64,000 bases of DNA from JAUVPY01 sp034412795 (GTDB lineage: Bacteria; Chloroflexota; Anaerolineae; 4572-78; NAK82): assembly GCA_034412795.1 (NCBI GenBank), contig DAOUMD010000047.1, positions 81,510-145,509 of the forward strand, in the 5' to 3' direction. Both the position numbers and the translations under genes were made by a program. Shown piece by piece: positions 8,280 through 16,039 of this stretch (positions within the stretch are counted from its first letter, which is position 1; every line of letters starts with the position of its first letter). The notes below the pieces were generated by a model. It had not been told where the DNA came from. It did not search any database and saw only the letters and a list, made by a program, of their open reading frames with translations.

Positions 8280-10811
8280 ATGGAAACACTGGATCAATAC
8301 GAGGTCAATTCAACTTCAGATTTAGATGCGGTGGTGGGCCTCACGGACCGTGCAGACCTTTATCGCATTGACGCAAGCCGCAGTCTGGATTCGGAACACC
8401 GGTCAAAAATGGGACAGTTTTTTACCCCGCCCTCCGTTGCCCGGTTCATGGCTTCGTTTTTTGGGAATTCATTACAGGAGATTCGCCTCTTAGATGCGGG
8501 TGCAGGTGTTGGCATTCTGACAGCAGCATTTGTGGAGGAGGTTTGTCAACGTGATGCTCATCCGCGTATCGTTTCGGTGATAGCTTATGAGTTGGAACCG
8601 TTGTTGGTCGAGTACCTCCATTCCATGTTGGTCGAGTGCCAAGAGGTATGTCAGGAATGTGAGGTGGAATTCGTTGGGAAGGTATTGGAGGAAGATTTCA
8701 TCCTTTCAGGCGTAGAAATGTTGAGAGGGGGATTGTTCCCAGTCGAACGCTATTCCTTCAATCGAGCGATTCTAAATCCTCCATACAAGAAGATCAGAAG
8801 TGACTCAAGACATCGGCGTCTGCTGAGCGGCATTGGCATAGAGACCAGCAATTTGTACTCTGCTTTCCTGGCGATTGCAGTTGACCTGCTGGAGCCAGGT
8901 GGGGAGTTGGTCGCCATTACGCCTCGCAGTTTTTGTAACGGTCCCTACTTCAAATCCTTCCGAAAGTTATTCCTAAAGGCAGTGACGCTGCGGCGCATTC
9001 ACATCTTTGAGTCAAGGGAGGAAGCATTTAAAGGCGACGATGTTTTGCAAGAAAACGTCATATTCCACGCAGTTAAAGATGGTGATAGGGGAAAAGTCCT
9101 CATTTCCGCCAGCCACGGCCCGGCCAAAGAGAACATGACCGTCCGTGAGGTGGATTATGAACAGGTTGTCAACCCTGATGACACTGATCTAATCATCCAC
9201 ATCGCTGCCAGCGAAATGGATCAGTTCGTACTGGATCGGGTAGGCGTATTCAAACACTCTTTGGATGATCTTGGGATCGCTGTTTCTACAGGGCGTGTTG
9301 TCGATTTTAGGGCCAAAGATTTCTTGAGAGCCGACCCTGACGACGACACGGTGCCGCTCATCTACCCCACCCATTTCCACAATGGGTTCATCCAATGGCC
9401 CAAGTCCGGTAGCAAGAAGCCAAATGCAATTGTGTTGACCTCGCGGACAGAATCACTTCTGCTGCCCGCTGGAGATTATGTTCTCGTGAGACGTTTCTCA
9501 GCCAAGGAGGAACCCCGCCGCGTTGTGGCTGCGATCTATGATCCGACACAGGTTTCGTTTCCATTTGTAGGTTTTGAGAACCACCTGAATGTTTATCATT
9601 GTAACAACGATGGGTTATCCAAGGAACTGACAAGAGGTCTCGCTGTATTCCTGAATTCAACCCTGGTAGACAGTTACTTTCGACAGTTTAATGGCCACAC
9701 ACAAGTCAACGCAACTGACTTAAGGATGTTGCGGTATCCAAGTCGGGAGGTTCTGGAATCCCTTGGAACAAGTGTTGAAAGTGACTTTCCGTCTCAGAAG
9801 GAAATTGACGATTTGTTAGAAAGGGAGATTCGTCGCATGGCAGATATCCAATCCCCTAATCCCGTGGCTGTAAAGCAGAAGATCGACGAGGCGTTGGAGA
9901 TTTTGAAAGCCCTTGACCTCCCAAGAGGTCAACAGAATGAGCGTTCTGCCCTCACTCTCTTGGCGCTTATCAATCTGAAACCGGAAATGTCGTGGTCCAA
10001 GGCAAAAGACCCTTTGATGGGTATTACGCCCATCATGGATTTCTGTCGGAATCATTACGGCAGACAATACGCGCCGAATACCCGTGAGACCTTCAGGAGA
10101 CAGACGATGCATCAGTTCGTTGACGCTGGTCTGGCTGTGCCCAATCCAGACGACCCAAGCAGGCCAGTCAATAGTCCCAAGTTCTGTTATCAGATTGAGC
10201 CGGCTGCGTTCGAACTGCTTAGAACCTATGGAACGCCAGCGTGGGTAGATGGTCTGAATGCCTACTTGAGATCAGTGGAAACGCTGAAGCAACGGTACGC
10301 AAGGGCGCGTGAGTTGAAGATGGTTCCGGTGACTCTTGCGGAAGGAAAGGAGTTCTACCTGACGCCCGGCGACCATAGCAGACTGGTAAAAGCCATCATT
10401 GATGAGTTTGCGCCGAGGTTCGTGCCTGGCGGCCACGTTATCTATGTGGGTGATACGGGCGACAAGTGGAGATATTTTGATGAAGAAGCGCTTCGTGTCC
10501 TCGGTGTCGCAGTGGATGTCCACGGTAAAATGCCTGATGTAGCAATTCACCACGTCGAGAAAGACTGGCTGGTTCTCGTTGAGGCGGTTACGAGCCACGG
10601 CCCTGTCAATCCTAAGCGCCGAGAGGAATTGGCGGCTCTTTTTGAGGATGCACGACCTGGACTGGTTTATGTTACGGCCTTCCTGACTCGCAGCGACATG
10701 GCGAAGTATATTGGTGAAATCTCTTGGGAAACGGAGGTATGGGTCCAGGAAGCGGGAACGCATCTCATTCACTTCGATGGTAAGCGTTTCCTAGGACCTT
10801 ATGACAGCTAA
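8280..10811 (+). CDS. Single-chain type II restriction-modification enzyme (N6-adenine methyltransferase fused to BsuBI/PstI-type endonuclease)
   Basis: The 843-residue protein joins both activities of a restriction-modification system. The N-terminal half is an adenine-N6 methyltransferase: GQFFTPP (residues 45-51), SAM-binding DAGAGVG (72-78) and catalytic NPPYKK (166-171). A segment resembling the BsuBI/PstI helix-turn-helix N domain follows from about residue 540, then the nuclease domain with VGDTGDKWRYFDEEAL and the PD...EAV core (PD near 752, Glu near 768, then TSHGP). PstI and BsuBI are classically two separate proteins that recognise CTGCAG. The start METLDQYE at 8280 follows a TATAAT at 8266-8271, so the mRNA may be almost leaderless; the frame stays open 31 codons further up. 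Confidence 0.88.
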   Translation: METLDQYEVNSTSDLDAVVGLTDRADLYRIDASRSLDSEHRSKMGQFFTPPSVARFMASFFGNSLQEIRLLDAGAGVGILTAAFVEEVCQRDAHPRIVSVIAYELEPLLVEYLHSMLVECQEVCQECEVEFVGKVLEEDFILSGVEMLRGGLFPVERYSFNRAILNPPYKKIRSDSRHRRLLSGIGIETSNLYSAFLAIAVDLLEPGGELVAITPRSFCNGPYFKSFRKLFLKAVTLRRIHIFESREEAFKGDDVLQENVIFHAVKDGDRGKVLISASHGPAKENMTVREVDYEQVVNPDDTDLIIHIAASEMDQFVLDRVGVFKHSLDDLGIAVSTGRVVDFRAKDFLRADPDDDTVPLIYPTHFHNGFIQWPKSGSKKPNAIVLTSRTESLLLPAGDYVLVRRFSAKEEPRRVVAAIYDPTQVSFPFVGFENHLNVYHCNNDGLSKELTRGLAVFLNSTLVDSYFRQFNGHTQVNATDLRMLRYPSREVLESLGTSVESDFPSQKEIDDLLEREIRRMADIQSPNPVAVKQKIDEALEILKALDLPRGQQNERSALTLLALINLKPEMSWSKAKDPLMGITPIMDFCRNHYGRQYAPNTRETFRRQTMHQFVDAGLAVPNPDDPSRPVNSPKFCYQIEPAAFELLRTYGTPAWVDGLNAYLRSVETLKQRYARARELKMVPVTLAEGKEFYLTPGDHSRLVKAIIDEFAPRFVPGGHVIYVGDTGDKWRYFDEEALRVLGVAVDVHGKMPDVAIHHVEKDWLVLVEAVTSHGPVNPKRREELAALFEDARPGLVYVTAFLTRSDMAKYIGEISWETEVWVQEAGTHLIHFDGKRFLGPYDS

Positions 10812-11027
10812 CGTCTACTGGTAGTGTTCCAAGAAACGTTGGGGTAATCTACAGGAGGGTGCGCCCAACAACTTGCTGTACCCGACCGCCTGATCGAGAA
10901 TTGTTTTGCTCCTCTGTTCGACCCAATGTCGTGATTTGGCTTGCTGGGTTCATCGTCTCACCCAGCGGTGGGTGAGTTTCGTACTATAGGTCAGTCCTCG
11001 ATAGGTGCTCCAGAGGGGAGGGGGGAC

Positions 11028-11921
11028 GTGCCAATCAAATATCCTGCAGATATATCTTTGCCTGGTGAAGACGCGGTTGGGCCATCAAGCCCTGTTCAGC
11101 AATCTCTTGAGGTCTTGCGAGTAATCATATCTGATACGCCGCTTCCGGAAGCCCCTTCTAGAGAAGCGTACCCGATTCTAGCGCTGCACACACTATACCT
11201 CATTGAAGGAGCTGGACAGCTCAACAGCATGGGCTATCATTCGGCTGCGGTTTCTCTATTTCGCTCGATTGAAGATGCTTTGGATTGCTTTGCTGCTGTC
11301 ACTCTTGTCCCCGGTGCAGTGGAGAGCTGGCTGAGAGGTGAACTGAGAGCCAGTGATGCCGCGAAACTATGGGTGGCCACTGAGGCGGAGAGCTTTGAAC
11401 ACGCTCATGACACAGGAGCATCTCTTTCTGACTATCGTAAAAGACTGCGATCTCAATTCAACAAATATGCTCACTGCTCAATCAGGCAGACTGGATGGAA
11501 TCTGTATCTTGAGTATGACAGCGAAGAGAGAAGAAGCTTCCGTCTCCAATTCAACCTAGGGCCTGTAGTCATCGATAAGAACGCCCATAGCATCGATGCG
11601 CATTTGACCGCTAGTCTCTATGAGTTGATTGAATTGGTGGAGAAAGCCTTCAGTGAACATCTGGCGCAGAACGAGCAAATGTGTGCAAGATTGCACGCTC
11701 TTAAGTCGGACATACTCGCCATATTGGAGCGCCATGTTGAGGGCGAATGCCTTGATGTCTCCAGGGCTCCCGAAATACGCGCCTTGTGTGGAGTACAGAC
11801 TCGCAGTAGCACGAGGCTGGACGGCGCGGAGCGGCCTAACCCGCGTATGGTGCGACCGGTGGTTTTTACCCGAAACCGCGTGGCGCGGAGGATGGGCGGC
11901 AAAGGGAAGGACATTAACTAA
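11028..11921 (+). CDS. Hypothetical protein, possibly HEPN/DUF5677-like
   Basis: I do not recognise this protein with certainty. It is mostly alpha-helical and soluble. A central pattern, SAAVSLFRSIEDALDCF followed some 90 residues later by FNKYAHCS, recalls the R-S-x-x-E...H layout of DUF5677/HEPN-like proteins, but this is weak. The basic last 40 residues (rich in R, G, K) look unlike the rest. I chose the GTG at 11028 because GAGGGGAGGGGGG lies just upstream; a TTG start at 10941 is the alternative. It follows the restriction-modification gene on the same strand, 216 bases downstream, so it could be an accessory of that island. Confidence 0.6.
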   Translation: MPIKYPADISLPGEDAVGPSSPVQQSLEVLRVIISDTPLPEAPSREAYPILALHTLYLIEGAGQLNSMGYHSAAVSLFRSIEDALDCFAAVTLVPGAVESWLRGELRASDAAKLWVATEAESFEHAHDTGASLSDYRKRLRSQFNKYAHCSIRQTGWNLYLEYDSEERRSFRLQFNLGPVVIDKNAHSIDAHLTASLYELIELVEKAFSEHLAQNEQMCARLHALKSDILAILERHVEGECLDVSRAPEIRALCGVQTRSSTRLDGAERPNPRMVRPVVFTRNRVARRMGGKGKDIN

Positions 11922-12091
11922 TCCCGAACTTTGACAACCTGTGCCCATTCAGATGTGACGGGGAAATCCGCCAACTCCCGACCTTCCAAGCGGAGGAGTG
12001 ACAGCATCGCCCTACGGCGGGAGAATGGTCATTGAACGTCGGGGGGCAAGGGTGAAAAGGGGATATGCTGCCAGCCGAAGGAGGTATATCT

Positions 12092-12709
12092 ATGAGAGTA
12101 CGGCAATTGACGTGGCTGCGCCTGCTTGGGATATCGCTCGTTGTCCTGGCCTTGCTGCTCGTGCCAGGCATGGTCATGGCCCAGGAGGCAGTCACTGTAG
12201 GGCTCGACCCTGTGGGCGAGTCCGGGGTCAGCGGTACGGCGACCTTGATGGCCGCGGGTGAGGGGACCAATGTAGCGCTTGACATCCAGGGCTTGGCGCC
12301 GAGCGCAGAGGCTCGAGTCACTATGCATGCCAACACCTGCGCCATGCCGAGCGCCAGTTTCGCGGCCTTGCCTGATCTGAAAGCTGATGCGACCGGCAGG
12401 GCCACGGCCACAGGCTCGGTGCTCTTCCACGGAACGAAGGACGTCGCGCTGGCGATCATGGCCGATGGGCAGCACGTCATCGCCATCCGAGCCGGCCAGC
12501 AGGTCGTGGCCTGCGGAGTGATCCCCGAGCCGGCATCTGCCTCGGCCCCGGCGACGCTGCCGGTGGCCGGCGGTGCGGCATTCTCGCTTATGGCTGCCAC
12601 GGCGGGCGTCCTCGGGTTGTGCGCCTTGTCTGCAGGCCTGTTCCTGCGGCGACACAGTCAACCTCGGCGTCGTTTGTATAACAGGGTGGCTTGCCGTTCT
12701 CGTCCGTAG
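12092..12709 (+). CDS. Secreted protein with LPxxG-like C-terminal anchor
   Basis: The 205-residue protein has a signal peptide (residues 1-31, ending GMVMAQ), a beta-rich extracellular part of about 120 residues with two cysteines, an alanine/proline linker, and a C-terminal LPVAGG followed by a hydrophobic helix and RRHSQPRR. That tail has the shape of a sortase-type cell-wall sorting signal. The start ATG at 12092 has AAGGAGGTAT upstream; an in-frame ATG at 12065 lies before the ribosome binding site and is not used. The middle domain resembles short repeats seen in Chloroflexota surface proteins, but the function is unknown. Confidence 0.7.
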   Translation: MRVRQLTWLRLLGISLVVLALLLVPGMVMAQEAVTVGLDPVGESGVSGTATLMAAGEGTNVALDIQGLAPSAEARVTMHANTCAMPSASFAALPDLKADATGRATATGSVLFHGTKDVALAIMADGQHVIAIRAGQQVVACGVIPEPASASAPATLPVAGGAAFSLMAATAGVLGLCALSAGLFLRRHSQPRRRLYNRVACRSRP

Positions 12710-12733
12710 TTCATCCGGTGAGTTTATGCCACT

Positions 12734-12762
12734 TTGGGCATATGGACTTCAATGGGTAATAT
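12734..12762 (+). promoter_or_regulatory. Promoter upstream of the first CPBP gene
   Basis: TTGGGC (12734-12739) and TAATAT (12757-12762) are separated by 17 bases, 65 bases before the ATG at 12828. Confidence 0.5.
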
Positions 12763-12827
12763 ATTAATGTCGCCAACAGGCTGAGAGTGTCGGCGCACAG
12801 CCAACACAGTCCGGAGGAGGGAAAAAC

Positions 12828-13661
12828 ATGAATACCGAAACGGATGTCGTTCAAGAGTCCGGTCGATATGACCCTGCCACAACCCCCCAATTCAACTTCC
12901 TTCAACTGATCGTCTTTGTACTCCTGCCACTCGCTTGGTGGTTCTTCTTACTGTATGTTGTTACCCCTCGCCTCCTTCCATCTATTACTACCCCGGATGG
13001 GGAGATAAGCGCATTCCCCTTGCTTATCCTCACCAGCTTGGGGTACCTGTTCGAATTCTTCCTGGCGCTATACATATTGCGCAGGGAAGGCTATCCTTTG
13101 CGCTTGAGCGCCCTTAGAAAGCGCATTAACTGGAGATGGGTAAGGGGCTGGAAGAACTGGGGAATCGTGCTCATCCTATTTGTGCTGGGGTTTGGACTGA
13201 GCATGCTCTTCGCCCAACCCATCAATAGAAGTATGGCTGAGATCCTTCCGCCGCCAGATTGGTTCCCGGCTACGCAACATCCGCTTAAGGAGGTGCGTGG
13301 ATTTGAGGACGCCCTTCCTGGTGTTAAGATCGGGGGCAACATCCTCTTACTGCTTGTGTTTCTCTTCAACACGTCGATGAATATTATCGGAGAAGACTTG
13401 TACTACCGTGGTGCCCTTATACCAAAGTTGCACGGCCTTTTTGGCAGATGGGCTTGGCTGGCCGGCGGCATCATCTGGCCGATTAAGCATCTCTACGTCT
13501 GGTGGAATGTGCCAGGTAATACTGTGCTGCTTGGCATTATCGGAGCCTACATCTTTGGCCCCTTAGGCAGCTTGCCCGTAACCATGCTGGTTCATTGGGC
13601 TGGGAACCAGTATCTAATACAATGGCCGCTTATGATCATTGAAGTGTTCTTCGGCGGATAG
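12828..13661 (+). CDS. CPBP-family intramembrane metalloprotease-like protein
   Basis: The 277-residue polytopic membrane protein has about seven hydrophobic segments and the CPBP (CAAX protease/bacteriocin-processing) pattern: GEDLYYRG in the first motif, HLYVWWN in the second and HWAGNQY in the third. The first motif normally reads E-E-x-x-x-R; here the second Glu is Asp, so catalysis is less certain. GGAGGAGGG precedes the ATG. It may be a processing or immunity-type protease. A second, divergent CPBP gene follows at 14190. Confidence 0.8.
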   Translation: MNTETDVVQESGRYDPATTPQFNFLQLIVFVLLPLAWWFFLLYVVTPRLLPSITTPDGEISAFPLLILTSLGYLFEFFLALYILRREGYPLRLSALRKRINWRWVRGWKNWGIVLILFVLGFGLSMLFAQPINRSMAEILPPPDWFPATQHPLKEVRGFEDALPGVKIGGNILLLLVFLFNTSMNIIGEDLYYRGALIPKLHGLFGRWAWLAGGIIWPIKHLYVWWNVPGNTVLLGIIGAYIFGPLGSLPVTMLVHWAGNQYLIQWPLMIIEVFFGG

Positions 13662-13664
13662 GTG

Positions 13665-13838
13665 ACAATTGATATGCACTGCGTCACAGCCTGCCATCCC
13701 CGCCTGGATATCCTCCCTATTTAGCGCGCTCCCCTCGACGATCTCCACTTTAGTCGCCCCGTCGAGACCCAGTCGGTCGATCTGTGCCCCCACATCCACC
13801 ACATCAAGATGGTTGCACTCTTTGAGAGGCGTTCGCAT
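13665..13838 (-). pseudogene. Remnant of an NmrA-like NAD(P)-binding protein
   Basis: On the minus strand a 58-residue stretch reads like the first beta-alpha-beta part of an NmrA/SDR-type protein: IDRLGLDGATKVEIVEGSAL and MAGCDAVHINC. The Rossmann glycine motif before it and the remainder of the protein are absent, and the frame simply runs into the CPBP gene. I interpret it as a decayed gene fragment. Confidence 0.5.
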
Positions 13839-13986
13839 CGTCTACCTTGCAACACCTTGGGCCATCCTGCGTATATAGATCAGGCAGTTCAAACCCCCGA
13901 ATATTTCGCCTGTAAGTCGCGGGGCGTTGATGATCTTTCAGGACTTAATCAGGTAACTGCTGTAACGGCTACATCGCCTGAAGCTC

Positions 13987-14072
13987 GCGGCGGATTGACA
14001 AATCCGCCGCTTCGATGCACAGAATCGCCCAGAGTTGCAACGGTCGGGGGCTTGGATTTGTCAATCCAAGCC
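13987..14072. repeat. Pair of REP-like hairpins in opposite orientation
   Basis: Two 24-base palindromes lie 38 bases apart: GCGGCGGATT-GAC-AAATCCGCCGC type (13987-14010) and GGCTTGGATT-TGTC-AATCCAAGCC type (14049-14072). They share the core GATTGACAAATC on opposite strands, as in a BIME. A further copy of the core lies inside the mobile element at 59612-59704. Confidence 0.7.
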
Positions 14073-14189
14073 GAGCCATAGATGAAGCTGGCTGTTACCC
14101 ATATGAATTCTAAAGCTCCATCAATCATTGGCTCCGGCTTGACATCAGATTATTTCTCGAAAGTCCAATGGAGAAAACGGAAAGGAAAA

Positions 14190-15065
14190 ATGAACGAGAA
14201 TTCTAATTCATCAACACTATTCGGTCCAGGGATGTTCTTTGTTGTGGTACTTGGCTGGACCTGGCTTTTTTGGATACTGGCTGCAATCTTGGGACTTGGT
14301 ATGAATACTACGTCCGGCGTAGTATTGTTATTGCTTGGCGTACTTGGCCCAATGATAGCCGGCATTGGGTTTACTTACCTCACGCAAGACAAAAAGGGCA
14401 GGCGTGATTATTGGTTGCGCATCATTGACCCAAGAAGAATTGGCGCCAGATGGTTTCTGGTTATCATTCTCTTGGTTCCCGTCCTGAATGTCCTCGCTGC
14501 ACTACTTGACATCCTCTCAGGTGGAAACGGAGCGACACTGGGGGAGGCCGCAGCACAATTCTTTTCCCAACCTTTAACCATTATCCCGTCATTGCTTTTC
14601 GCATCTCTCATTCCCTTCATAGAGGAATTGGGCTGGCGCGGTTATGTCTTGGATCGATTGCAATCAAGATGGACTGCGTTGGTGTCCAGCCTGATTTTGG
14701 GCATCGTGTGGTCATTATGGCACCTGCCACTATTCTTTATCGAGGGTACTTATCAGTACAACCTGGGGGTCGGATCGCTGGCGTTTTGGTTGTTCATGAT
14801 AGGTGTAGTTCCATTGTCTGTTCCATTCACCTGGATTTTTAACAACACGCTCCGCAGCACGCTTGCAGCAATACTTTTCCATTCTATGATCAATTTCACC
14901 GGTGAGCTAATCGCCCTGACTGAGCGAGCAGATGTATACTTGATTCCATTGTGGTTTATTGCAGCCATAGTTATTACCGTTATCTGGGGTCCCAAGACGC
15001 TAACACGTAACATTGGAAATCGCATCGCCTTTACACCGAATTTAGAGAAGCCTGCTGGTACCTAG
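14190..15065 (+). CDS. CPBP-family intramembrane metalloprotease
   Basis: This 291-residue multi-spanning membrane protein carries all CPBP motifs: IEELGWRGYV (E-E-x-x-x-R), WSLWHLPLFF and LFHSMINF. It is therefore a likely intramembrane protease of the Rce1-like family. I start it at the ATG at 14190, which follows GGAAAGGAAAA; an upstream in-frame ATG at 14082 would add 36 polar residues with no family match. It is separated from the first CPBP gene by a gene remnant and REP-like hairpins. Confidence 0.85.
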   Translation: MNENSNSSTLFGPGMFFVVVLGWTWLFWILAAILGLGMNTTSGVVLLLLGVLGPMIAGIGFTYLTQDKKGRRDYWLRIIDPRRIGARWFLVIILLVPVLNVLAALLDILSGGNGATLGEAAAQFFSQPLTIIPSLLFASLIPFIEELGWRGYVLDRLQSRWTALVSSLILGIVWSLWHLPLFFIEGTYQYNLGVGSLAFWLFMIGVVPLSVPFTWIFNNTLRSTLAAILFHSMINFTGELIALTERADVYLIPLWFIAAIVITVIWGPKTLTRNIGNRIAFTPNLEKPAGT

Positions 15066-15096
15066 CCACGGTTTGCACCCGACCCGGCTATTGTCG

Positions 15097-15783
15097 TCAG
15101 CCCGAGTCCAACAACTCACCCACCACCCGCGCCACGACACTCGACGACAGCACAACCGGCCCGCCGGTCGCCCGGCTGACGGTTTGCTTGTGGGCTCGCG
15201 TATAACCCATGCAATCCATAACCACTAAGTCCAACTCGCGACCTCGCAACGTCTGGGCGGCACGAGGCACCTCGTCCTCATACGCATAGGGAGAAGCCGC
15301 TGCAGAGGTCACGGCCACATCGAGTTCGCCCCACTTCTCAGTCAACTCGTCGATCTGCGAGGGCAGAGGCACCATTACCCCCAGCCGGCGCACCCCCAAC
15401 CCGCGTAACACGTTGACCAACAGCCGGTCCGGCTCGATCAGGAGCCTTCGGCTATGCAGTTCGGGGAACTCGCCGGTGCACAGCAACACGATTGGGTTGG
15501 CTCCCCCTTCCTCCAGTTCATCAATACAAGCCTGTACCAGAGACACGATCCGCTCCCGGCCAATCGTGACCGAGGAGCCATCCCGCATGCGTGTGTGAAG
15601 CACGTAATCATCCGGGCCGGGGGCCAGCTCAAGGATTTGTTCGGGGGCCAATCTGTCCAGCGCCCCCATCTGCCGCACCTCCACGTCGCCCGGCAGAAAC
15701 GGCGTCATCTGTGGCATCACATCGTCCCGGGGCGACTGGCCGATGGTCACCAGGCCCAAGGCTCGTTTTTGGAAACCGGTCAT
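15097..15783 (-). CDS. AroM family protein
   Basis: The 228-residue protein matches the AroM family: N-terminal LGLVTIGQSPRDDV, VLLCTGEFPEL in the middle and VVMDCMGYT near the C terminus. The family resembles Asp/Glu racemases; its substrate is unknown, and the name comes from co-regulation with aroL in Escherichia coli. The start is an ATG at 15783 with a GTG one codon before it; GGTAGG precedes it. It is convergent with the second CPBP gene and stands alone. Confidence 0.85.
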   Translation of the reverse strand: MTGFQKRALGLVTIGQSPRDDVMPQMTPFLPGDVEVRQMGALDRLAPEQILELAPGPDDYVLHTRMRDGSSVTIGRERIVSLVQACIDELEEGGANPIVLLCTGEFPELHSRRLLIEPDRLLVNVLRGLGVRRLGVMVPLPSQIDELTEKWGELDVAVTSAAASPYAYEDEVPRAAQTLRGRELDLVVMDCMGYTRAHKQTVSRATGGPVVLSSSVVARVVGELLDSG

Positions 15784-15801
15784 CACCTACCTGCTCTTTG
15801 T

Positions 15802-15892
15802 GTATCTTCTCAATATCTCGGGGTAAGGGCAGGTCTTGCGCCTGCCCAAGCGGGCAACCGCAAGGGTTTGCCCCTACTCTTTGAGAAGATAC
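15802..15892. mobile_element. MITE-like element, GTATCTTCTCAA family, copy 1
   Basis: The 12-bp termini GTATCTTCTCAA (15802-15813) and TTGAGAAGATAC (15881-15892) are perfect inverted repeats. Between them are two short GC-rich hairpins of the GGGCAGG...CCTGCCC type. The same termini bound the element at 43911-44018. No gene lies inside. No target duplication was evident. Confidence 0.7.
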
Positions 15893-15972
15893 CTCTTTGC
15901 CTATAAGTGTGGTTTGGTGATTATTATCTTATACCAGATTGCCCTTATACAAAAAACTCACTACGAACGCAC

Positions 15973-15997
15973 TGCGTATTGCGTACTGCGTATTCCG
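15973..15997. repeat. Heptamer repeat array (CGTATTG type)
   Basis: CGTATTG, CGTACTG and CGTATTC follow one another with period seven just downstream of the glucosidase gene. The same repeat family occurs at 25894-25921, 33658-33935, 35000-35049 and 37041-37131, and related GACGAAT units lie in 21824-21851 and 22877-22948. Confidence 0.7.
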
Positions 15998-16039
15998 TTT
16001 GCTTTTGGGTATGAATGCTACTTTCCGAAAAGTCTCAAA

